A DNA stretch of 42,076 nt from Chloroflexota bacterium (GTDB taxonomy: Bacteria > Chloroflexota > Dormibacteria > Aeolococcales > Aeolococcaceae): positions 1 to 42,076 of the forward strand of contig VBGJ01000070.1 of assembly GCA_005880445.1 (NCBI GenBank), given 5' to 3'. The notes beneath the pieces were generated by a model. The model had not been told where the DNA came from. It saw only the letters and a program-made list of their open reading frames with translations, and made no database searches. The position numbers were made by a program, and so were the translations under genes. Within the stretch, counting starts at the first letter, position 1, and each line of letters begins with the position of its first letter. Below are positions 16,330 through 23,077 of this stretch, piece after piece.

Positions 16330-16348
16330 ACGGACGCTGCGCGTCCGT
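16330..16348 (-). promoter_or_regulatory. 5'-leader hairpin of the cold-shock gene
   Basis: ACGGACGC-GCA-GCGTCCGT on the minus strand is a perfect 8-bp stem with a 3-nt loop in the untranslated leader, about 30 nt before the start codon. Long structured leaders control cold-shock genes in well-studied bacteria; whether this one acts that way is inference. Confidence 0.5.
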
Positions 16349-16403
16349 TCGAGAAGGAAAGACGACCACGAGCGACGCGCCTCGACTATGAGGCGACGCC
16401 AGC

Positions 16404-16430
16404 ACTATACCACGCCGTCCGAGCCGCCAA
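16404..16430 (-). promoter_or_regulatory. promoter for the cold-shock gene
   Basis: Minus strand: TTGGCG, 15 nt, TATAGT, with TGG just before the -10 (extended -10). Transcription would begin near 16396, giving a leader of about 100 nt. This is the best sigma-70-like match I saw in the window. Confidence 0.6.
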
Positions 16431-16449
16431 TCGGTCCGGGCCCCTCGAG

Positions 16450-17910
16450 GTGCCGCTCGAGCTCAGGCGGAGGATCGAGGTCGGCATCTGGCAGCGTGGG
16501 GAGCCTGCGCGAGAAACTGGGCCGATGGTCGCCGCAGACGCATGGAAAGAGCGCCTCGTGCATGTGGCAGACGAGGGCTACTTCCAGATGGACCCAGAGG
16601 AGACTGCGGGGATCCCCGTCCGTCTCTTTCTCACACCCTCGCTGCTGGATGCATTGGAGGACTCGGTACGGGCACAGATCGTCACCGCCGCGCGCTTTCC
16701 CGGCGTGAAGATGGTGGTGATCATGCCGGATGTTCACCACGGGTATGGAGTGCCGGTGGGGTGTGCGATCGTCTCGGATCCCGATGAAGGCGCCGTCGCG
16801 CTCGGACCGGTTGGCTTCGACATCGGCTGCGGCATGGTGTCGCTGCGATCGAACGTCGACGCGCGCGCCGCAACCGCGGAGCGACGGCTCGCATTCAACC
16901 GCTCGGTCATGGAGCGGGTGAACATGGGCGTCGGCGAGCGAGGTGTCGAGCGCATGGGCCGCATCGACCGCGCGGAGTTCGAGCGGCTCATCCGTGGGGG
17001 CGCCGACTACTACACGTCCAGGTACGGGCAGCGGATCGATCGCACGAAGGCGGAACGCAATCGCATCCCCGTCGATGACGGCTGGGAGATTCCCGCGAGC
17101 CGAGCCGATCGAGGCATCGGTCAGCTGGGTTCATTGGGCGGTGGCAATCACTTCATCGAGCTGCAGCGGAGTGAGCAGACGGAAACCCTCTTCGTGCAGA
17201 TCCACACCGGCAGCCGGGGTTTCGGACACGGGCTCGCCGAGCACTACTTTCGGGTCGCCAAGGACGAGCAACCGGACGTGATCCGCCATCTCGATGAAGC
17301 GTGGTTCCCGCCGAGCTCGCCGCGGCGGGACGAGTACCTGGCAGCCGTGGCAGCCGGGGGCAACTACGCGATCATCAACCGGCTGATCATCGCCGAGGAG
17401 GTGTCCGCGGCCTTCCACAAGGTCTTCCATGCCGATCTCGATCTGCTGTACGAGATCAGTCACAACCTCGTGCAGCGTGAATGGCACGCGGACGCCGGGT
17501 GGGTCAACGTGCACCGCAAAGGCGCGACGCGGGCGTTCCCCGCCAAGCATCCGTCCCTGGAGGGAAGTCCGTGGTTCGACACGGGTCATCCGGTGCTGAT
17601 TCCGGGAAGCAATCGCGACTGGTCCTACATCCTGCGACCGACAGACTCGGCGAAGAGCGCGTACACGGTGAACCACGGCGCGGGGCGGCGCATGTCCAGG
17701 ACTGCGGCCAGAAAACAGCTCAACCAGGACGCTGTGAACCGGGACTACCGCCAGGCAGGGATCGTCGTGAACCTTGATCGCCGCGTTCCGATCGATGAGT
17801 CGGGTGCAGCCTACAAGTCGAGCAGGAGCGTCATCGCGGCCATCACGCGCGCACGGCTCGCCGAGGTCGAGCACGAGCTGTGGCCGCTGGCCTCGCTCAA
17901 GGGAATGTGA
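16450..17910 (+). CDS. rtcB: RtcB-family RNA-splicing ligase
   Basis: RtcB joins RNA 2',3'-cyclic phosphate or 3'-phosphate ends to 5'-OH ends, using GTP and Mn2+, in tRNA splicing or RNA repair. The 486-aa sequence carries the family motifs: MPDVHHGYGVPVG, FDIGCGM (metal Cys), LGGGNHFIE, HTGSRGFGH, HNLVQRE, HRKGATRAFP, PGSNRDWSYI, and HGAGRRMSR with the guanylylated His near residue 409. The first ~30 residues vary in the family; GTG 16450 is kept, with ATG 16525 as an alternative. No archease or RtcA partner is adjacent. It is divergent from the cold-shock gene. Confidence 0.95.
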   Translation: MPLELRRRIEVGIWQRGEPARETGPMVAADAWKERLVHVADEGYFQMDPEETAGIPVRLFLTPSLLDALEDSVRAQIVTAARFPGVKMVVIMPDVHHGYGVPVGCAIVSDPDEGAVALGPVGFDIGCGMVSLRSNVDARAATAERRLAFNRSVMERVNMGVGERGVERMGRIDRAEFERLIRGGADYYTSRYGQRIDRTKAERNRIPVDDGWEIPASRADRGIGQLGSLGGGNHFIELQRSEQTETLFVQIHTGSRGFGHGLAEHYFRVAKDEQPDVIRHLDEAWFPPSSPRRDEYLAAVAAGGNYAIINRLIIAEEVSAAFHKVFHADLDLLYEISHNLVQREWHADAGWVNVHRKGATRAFPAKHPSLEGSPWFDTGHPVLIPGSNRDWSYILRPTDSAKSAYTVNHGAGRRMSRTAARKQLNQDAVNRDYRQAGIVVNLDRRVPIDESGAAYKSSRSVIAAITRARLAEVEHELWPLASLKGM

Positions 17911-18001
17911 CGAGGCCGCAGGGTCATCCTTCAAACGGCCATCGCGGGCCGCCGAGCTGTCCCGAGACACCGCGCGCCGCGTCGGGGAGAGTTGCATTCT
18001 T

Positions 18002-18032
18002 GGCGAGCGGGGTGGCATGATCTCCGCTCGCC
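18002..18032. other. 9-bp inverted repeat in the gap before the glycan operon
   Basis: GGCGAGCGG, a 13-nt loop, then CCGCTCGCC (perfect), in the 274-nt gap 17911–18184. It is followed by two copies of CGCAAGGG 13 nt apart. No T-run follows. It may end the rtcB transcript or be a regulatory site for the downstream operon. No gene was seen in this gap. Confidence 0.35.
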
Positions 18033-18184
18033 GCAAGGGTCGTGCGCAAGGGACGCTCACCCGGCGGCGTTAAGCGACGTAGGAAGGGATCCACAGGAAG
18101 GCGGGAAGTGCGCTTGGGGATTGATTGGGACGCTATTCGTATTGCCGTAAGGGCGGTCTGGCACGCTGAACGAGGTCGCCTGAC

Positions 18185-19939
18185 GTGACCCAGATCCGCC
18201 TCCAGAACCTGACCGCTCCGAGCGGAGCCGCGTCGGAGTTGGGGCGCCCGATCCCGCTGTGGCGCGCGCGCCGGCAATCAGCGCGAAACGCCGTCGAGGA
18301 ACTGGCGAGCGGAGCACTCCACGTTGCTCGCGCGCTCCTGCTCCGAGCCTCGAGAGTTCGCGCTGACATCGCGGTGCTCGTGCCGCTGCTCATGGGCGTC
18401 GGGTTCGTCCAAGCGACGAACATGCTGCACTGGCCGGACATCAACTTCGACGAGGGCACATACATCGGGAACGCCTGGGCTGTCCAGCATCACGGCGCCC
18501 TCGGCTTCTACACGTTCAGCTATGGCCACCCACCGCTGGCATGGATCGCCATGTCACTCTGGACGTGGGTCACCGGTTTTTTCGGCCACATCGTCTACTC
18601 GATCGACAGCGAGCGCACGTTCATGCTCGTCGTCAGCCTGGTCAGCTGCTGGCTCGTCTACCTGCTCGCGCGACGGCTTCGCATGCGCAGGGCTTTTGCA
18701 GCCGGTGCCGTGGTGCTCTTCGCACTGTCGCCACTGGCGCTGTACTTCCATCGCCTCGTGCTCCTCGACAACCCGGCCATTGCCTGGGTGCTCGCCGCGT
18801 TCGTGCTGGCTCTGTCGCCACGGCGCAGGCTCTGGGCGTTTGCGGCGAGCGGCGCATGCTTTGCCGCCGCAGTGCTGTCCAAGGAGACGGTGTTCGTGCT
18901 CCTCCCCGCGCTTGTGGTGGCGGCCGTGCAGAACTCCGACCGGCGAACGCGTCGTTACTGCCTGACGCTGTTCATATCGTTCCTCAGTATCACGCTGATC
19001 ACGTATCCGCTCTATGCGCTCCTGAAGGGCGAGCTACTTCCCGGTCAGGGCCACGTGAGTCTGGTGGGCTCGATCGTGTATCAGCTGTACAGCCGCGACA
19101 CCACGGGAAGTGTCCTGAACCCGCACAGCGCCGGGCACGCGACCGCCGCCTTCTGGCTGCAACTGGACCCGTGGCTGCTGGTGGCAGCTCTTGCGCTGTC
19201 GCCGCTTGCACTCGCCCGTCGTGGTACGAGAGCGGTCACGGTCGCATACCTCCTCCAAGTTCTGATGATCTTCCGCGCGGGATACCTGCCCAACATGTAC
19301 GTGATCGGGCTGTTGCCCTTTGCCGCCCTCATGGTGGCGGGAACCGCTGATGGGATCTGGCGCAATCTGGTGCGCGGCTGGTACATCCTGAGACGCGACC
19401 GGCGCATGCGCCGGCTCCTCCGCGCGAAGGGGAAATGGCGCGCCGCGGGCGCTCGAGCGTCCATCGCGCTGACGCCGGTCTGGGCTCTCGCACTGGCAGC
19501 GACCATCTGGCTCGCGAGTCCGGCGTGGATCCAGAGCGACCGCCGCGCGATGTCGGTGCAGCTGGACAGCTCCACGCGCGCCGCGGAGAGCTGGCTTGCC
19601 ACGCACGTCAGCCACAACCAGCGAACGCTGGTCGGAGAGGATTCGTTCTGGATCTATCTCATCGAACACGGCTTCGCGTCTCAACCGATTGCCGGTGGCT
19701 TCTACTCCCCGACGGTCGTCTCGTACTGGACCCTTGATTACGACCCTGCGGTCAAACATTATTTCCCGCAGGGCTGGCGCGAGTTCGATTACGTCGTGTC
19801 GACACTCACGATGCGCGTCACCGCCTACGAGACGCCGAACACGGCGCAGGCATTGCAGCACTCTCGTCTAGTTGTCAGCTTTGGTCGGGGTGCCGATCGA
19901 ATCGAGATCCGCACGATCAACAAGGGAATGGGCACATGA
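18185..19939 (+). CDS. GT39/ArnT-like membrane glycosyltransferase (GT-C fold)
   Basis: A 584-aa polytopic membrane protein of the dolichyl-phosphate-mannose/ArnT-type group, which moves a sugar from a polyprenyl-phosphate donor to an acceptor on the outer face of the membrane. Family marks: the acidic motif in the first outer loop (PDINFDEGTYIGNAWA, Asp/Glu near residue 90), the following GHPPLAWIAMSLW, LLDNPAIAWVLAAF, and SKETVFVLLPAL. About ten hydrophobic segments are visible, with an outer C-terminal domain of about 120 residues (TRAAESWLATHV...). GTG 18185 has GAGGT 10 nt upstream. Its TGA overlaps the ATG of the next glycosyltransferase (ATGA), so it opens a long coupled operon. Confidence 0.85.
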   Translation: MTQIRLQNLTAPSGAASELGRPIPLWRARRQSARNAVEELASGALHVARALLLRASRVRADIAVLVPLLMGVGFVQATNMLHWPDINFDEGTYIGNAWAVQHHGALGFYTFSYGHPPLAWIAMSLWTWVTGFFGHIVYSIDSERTFMLVVSLVSCWLVYLLARRLRMRRAFAAGAVVLFALSPLALYFHRLVLLDNPAIAWVLAAFVLALSPRRRLWAFAASGACFAAAVLSKETVFVLLPALVVAAVQNSDRRTRRYCLTLFISFLSITLITYPLYALLKGELLPGQGHVSLVGSIVYQLYSRDTTGSVLNPHSAGHATAAFWLQLDPWLLVAALALSPLALARRGTRAVTVAYLLQVLMIFRAGYLPNMYVIGLLPFAALMVAGTADGIWRNLVRGWYILRRDRRMRRLLRAKGKWRAAGARASIALTPVWALALAATIWLASPAWIQSDRRAMSVQLDSSTRAAESWLATHVSHNQRTLVGEDSFWIYLIEHGFASQPIAGGFYSPTVVSYWTLDYDPAVKHYFPQGWREFDYVVSTLTMRVTAYETPNTAQALQHSRLVVSFGRGADRIEIRTINKGMGT

Positions 19940-22023
19940 CTTTCCTCTACCTGATGTACATCGCTGGTTCGCTTCTGCTGGTACTGGTGACGTGGACGAC
20001 CCTCGTGTGGATGCTCGATGCGTGGCGCACGCCACGATCGCTGGCAGAAACGCGATTGAATACCCATGCGGCGGAGCCACAGCATTCCTTCTCGCTCATA
20101 GTGCCGGCCCGCCACGAGGACGAGGTGCTCGAGGCAACGCTGTCGCGGCTGGTTGCAACCGACCACCCGGCCTTCAACGTGCTCGTCGTGGTGGGGCACG
20201 ACGACGAGCCTACCCGCCGCGTCGCGCAGCGCGTCGCCCGCCAGTTTCCAAAGCTCGTCAAGGTCGTGGTCGACCGCAACATCTCCAAGAACAAGCCGAA
20301 GGCACTGAACACCGCATTGCGCCACTGCACCGGGGACATCACCGGCGTGTTCGATGCCGAGGATGTCGTGCATCCTGCGCTGCTGCGCAGGATCGATCAC
20401 TGCTTCCAGAGAACCGACGCAGACGTCGTGCAGTCCGGTGTCCAGTTGATGAACTTCCGCTCGGGTTGGCTCGCCGTCCGGAGCGCGCTCGAGTACTACT
20501 TCTGGTTTCGCAGCCGCCTACACTTTCACGCGCGGCAGGGCTTCATCCCGCTTGGGGGGAATACGGTCTTCGTGCGCACAGAGCTCCTGCGCCAGGCCGG
20601 CGGATGGGACCCCAACTGCCTCGCCGAGGACTGCGAGCTGGGCGTGCGCCTGAGCACCCTCGGCGCGCGCACGGTGGTCGTCTACGAGCCCGCGCTCGCC
20701 ACGCGTGAGGAGAGCCCGCGATCTCTTCGCGCTTTCGTGCGGCAGAGAACACGCTGGAACCAGGGATACCTCCAGACGCTGAGGAAGGGCTACTGGCGGA
20801 GCCTGCCACCGCGCCGGCGCCTGCTGGGCGTGTTCACGCTGGCGATGCCCTATCTCCTCACGCTCGCGTGGATTCTCTTCCCGCTGGCGATCGCGACCGC
20901 GTTCATCCTCAAGGCACCCATACCGGTGACGCTCGTCTCCTTCCTGCCGCTACTGCCGGCGCTATCCATCCTCGCGGTCGAGATTGCCGGTCTCAACGAG
21001 TTCGCTCGAGCGTACGGACTGCGCACATCGCTTCGAGACTACGTGCGCCTCGTGCTGGGGCTCGTGCCCTACCAGCTCGTGCTGGCGTTCGCAGCCATGC
21101 GAGCCGTGGTTCGGGAGCTGCTGGGCGCTCGAGGCTGGGAGAAGACCGCCCATTTTGGGGCGCATTTCGCGGCGTTGAGAGATGGTGTCCCCAGCGCCAT
21201 CGCGTCTCTGCAACGGGCCGCCAATGACTATGGCCTCAGCCTCGATTCGGGCGCACGCGCATTGGGCTTCAGGCGGCGGCACGCGCGCAAGACCGGAATG
21301 GTGGGCACATGCATAACCGCTCTCATCGCCGTGGTTGTGGTGCCGTTCTTCATCACGCATCTCGGCTTGAACCCGTTCATCGCCCGGGGAGGCGGCGGGA
21401 AGGCGCCGGCACAGACACGACCGTCGTGGTCCGCGCCATGGTCGCCGCCCCAGCAGGGTCCGTGGGGATTTGGAGCGTTCAACACAGCGGGTGCCTATCG
21501 CGGCGCAGCGCTTGCGACCGGGGCGGGGCAATCCCAGGGTGGGCTCGCCAATACGTATGGGGGCGTAACCCCGCCCCCACCTGGGTCGATTGGCACCCTG
21601 CCGGGCCTGCCGGGCCTGCCACCGTTGCCGTTGCCGGTGCCGTTGCCGGTGCCGCTGCCGGTGCCGCCGACGAGCCTGCCGCCGCTGCCGCCGACGAGCC
21701 TGCCGCCGGTGCCGCCGCCGCCGGCGCCGTTGCCGGCACCCACGCCGCCGCCGCCGCCGCCGCTGCCGGTGCCCACGCCGAGCCTGCCACCGGTGCCGCT
21801 GCCACCACCGCTGCCGGTGCCCACGCCGAGCCTGCCACCGGTGCCGACGCTGCCGCCGCTGCCGGTGCCCACGCCGAGCCTGTCGTCGGTGCCGCCGCCG
21901 CCACCACTGCCGGTGCCCACGCCGAGCCTGCCGCCGGTGCCGACGCCGCCGCCACCACCGCTGCCGGTGCCCACGCCGAGCCCGCGCCCGGTGCCCACGC
22001 CCGGCGTGCCGAGCATCGGCTGA
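19936..22023 (+). CDS. processive-type GT2 membrane glycosyltransferase with a long proline-rich C-terminal tail
   Basis: A 695-aa protein. After an N-terminal membrane helix, residues ~45–290 form a GT2 (BcsA/HAS-like) domain: SLIVPARHED, the metal motif DAED (about 140–143), GGNTVFVR, the catalytic EDCELGVRL (about 231) and QRTRWNQG (about 270). Membrane segments follow near 290–380 and a last one near 455–480 (CITALIAVVVVPFFITHLGL). The final ~140 residues are almost only Pro, Val, Leu, Thr and Ser in repeats of PLPVPTPSLPPV, and by topology probably lie outside the cell. I know of no such tail on ordinary BcsA-like enzymes. It overlaps the GT39-like gene by 4 nt and is followed after 13 nt by a secreted glycosidase-like gene. 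Confidence 0.88.
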   Translation: MTFLYLMYIAGSLLLVLVTWTTLVWMLDAWRTPRSLAETRLNTHAAEPQHSFSLIVPARHEDEVLEATLSRLVATDHPAFNVLVVVGHDDEPTRRVAQRVARQFPKLVKVVVDRNISKNKPKALNTALRHCTGDITGVFDAEDVVHPALLRRIDHCFQRTDADVVQSGVQLMNFRSGWLAVRSALEYYFWFRSRLHFHARQGFIPLGGNTVFVRTELLRQAGGWDPNCLAEDCELGVRLSTLGARTVVVYEPALATREESPRSLRAFVRQRTRWNQGYLQTLRKGYWRSLPPRRRLLGVFTLAMPYLLTLAWILFPLAIATAFILKAPIPVTLVSFLPLLPALSILAVEIAGLNEFARAYGLRTSLRDYVRLVLGLVPYQLVLAFAAMRAVVRELLGARGWEKTAHFGAHFAALRDGVPSAIASLQRAANDYGLSLDSGARALGFRRRHARKTGMVGTCITALIAVVVVPFFITHLGLNPFIARGGGGKAPAQTRPSWSAPWSPPQQGPWGFGAFNTAGAYRGAALATGAGQSQGGLANTYGGVTPPPPGSIGTLPGLPGLPPLPLPVPLPVPLPVPPTSLPPLPPTSLPPVPPPPAPLPAPTPPPPPPLPVPTPSLPPVPLPPPLPVPTPSLPPVPTLPPLPVPTPSLSSVPPPPPLPVPTPSLPPVPTPPPPPLPVPTPSPRPVPTPGVPSIG
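21590..22020 (+). repeat. GC-rich tandem repeats encoding the Pro-rich tail
   Basis: Imperfect repeats of units such as GTGCCCACGCCGAGCCTGCC and CCGTTGCCGGTG across about 430 bp. They code for PLPVPTPSLPPV units in the GT2 tail. The shortest units are 6–12 bp, so copy number is likely to vary by slippage. Several long shadow ORFs on both strands arise only from this repeat. Confidence 0.85.
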
Positions 22024-22036
22024 TGCGCGAGCGTCA

Positions 22037-23077
22037 ATGCTCCTCGGAAATGTCGCACGGACCACTGTCGTCGTCGTCATCGCCGTGTGCGTGTGCCTCG
22101 ACGCGGGAGACACGGTTGCCCAACCCGCCGGAGGCGCCCCTCGCGGGCGTGCTGCGCCGCAATCCGGAGGCGCTCATCGCGGGCACCTGGCTGCTCCGCT
22201 GCCACATCGGCCGGCAGCGAGACCCAGCTCAACCCCCCATCCTGTCGTCTCGCCAAGCGTTGTTCACGGCGCAGGCGCGAACATCGATGTCAACCTCAGC
22301 TCCAATCTCGCCGCGGCGATGACGACGCTGCACCTGCGCACCGTGCGCGACGCGCACGACGACCCCGACCTGGCGAGTCACCTCGAGCAGATGGAAGCCG
22401 CCGGCATCCAGCCGCTCATCGTCATGTACGGGTGCAGTGTCAGCGATGCCCATCGGCTGGCGGACAACAGGTTCTTGCTGCAGCGGGTACATCGGATTTT
22501 CGGTGACGCCAGCATCTGGTGGGAGCTGGGAAACGAGAACGACATCCAGTGCGGTCTCACGGCCCGGCAGTACACCGCGATGTGGAACGGGGAGATCCCT
22601 GCACTTCGGAACATTTACCCTCACGACTGGTTCGGTGGGCCGGTCACCTTCCAGGCGAATCCAAGCTTCATCGCCTACTTCGTGGCACACGCTTCGCCAG
22701 GTCCCGACTTCATCTCGTGGCACGAATACACGTGCAGCAGCGCCGACTCGGCGCGCACGTGTATTGACAATGTCGCCCGGTGGCCAGCGCACATCGCGAC
22801 CACGCGGCAGCGCATCAGCGCCGAGGGATTGTCGGCGCCGCCTGTGTTCATCACGGAGTGGAACTACGCTCCAGACGGCGGGGTCGCATCGGACGGTAAG
22901 CACGGCAACGCGACCTTCATGAATCAGTGGACGACGATGGCCCTGCGAACGCTCGCAGAGAACGACGTTGCCGAGAGCTACCAGTTCGACACATCCGGCG
23001 TCTTGCCTCTGGTTGATTCCCGCGGGACAGCCACGGCGCAGGGCGTGGCGTTCTCCGGCTTTTGGGGGTCGCGGTGA
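22037..23077 (+). CDS. secreted glycoside-hydrolase-like protein (clan GH-A type)
   Basis: A 346-aa protein with an N-terminal signal or anchor (ARTTVVVVIAVCVCLDAG) and a Pro/Arg/Ala-rich linker to about residue 75. The rest resembles a TIM-barrel glycosidase. It has WWELGNENDI, with Asn-Glu as the usual GH-A acid/base pair, and VFITEWNYAPDGG, with Glu as the candidate nucleophile. ISWHEYTCS and ALRTLAENDVAESYQFDT also fit a GH39/GH5-like scaffold. The track starts it in the repeat at 21590; ATG 22037 is the first sensible start. It shares a GTGA overlap with the next gene. Likely role: trimming or hydrolysing the glycan made by the operon (inference); the exact GH family is not known. Confidence 0.75.
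   Translation: MLLGNVARTTVVVVIAVCVCLDAGDTVAQPAGGAPRGRAAPQSGGAHRGHLAAPLPHRPAARPSSTPHPVVSPSVVHGAGANIDVNLSSNLAAAMTTLHLRTVRDAHDDPDLASHLEQMEAAGIQPLIVMYGCSVSDAHRLADNRFLLQRVHRIFGDASIWWELGNENDIQCGLTARQYTAMWNGEIPALRNIYPHDWFGGPVTFQANPSFIAYFVAHASPGPDFISWHEYTCSSADSARTCIDNVARWPAHIATTRQRISAEGLSAPPVFITEWNYAPDGGVASDGKHGNATFMNQWTTMALRTLAENDVAESYQFDTSGVLPLVDSRGTATAQGVAFSGFWGSR

Noticed and set aside
21590-22020. Possible CRISPR array
   Set aside because: Units are short (6–40 bp), in frame, variable, and have no unique spacers; they encode a Pro-rich protein tail.
20962-22113. Minus-strand ORFs of 383, 187 and 159 aa over the Pro-rich region
   Set aside because: They are reverse readings of the GC-rich tandem repeat (RRHRRQARRGHRQR, Gly/Thr repeats), not genes.
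21309-22322. Plus-strand 337-aa Ala/Gly-rich ORF
   Set aside because: A shadow frame of the GT2 tail and the start of the glycosidase-like gene; Ala-rich composition comes from the repeat.
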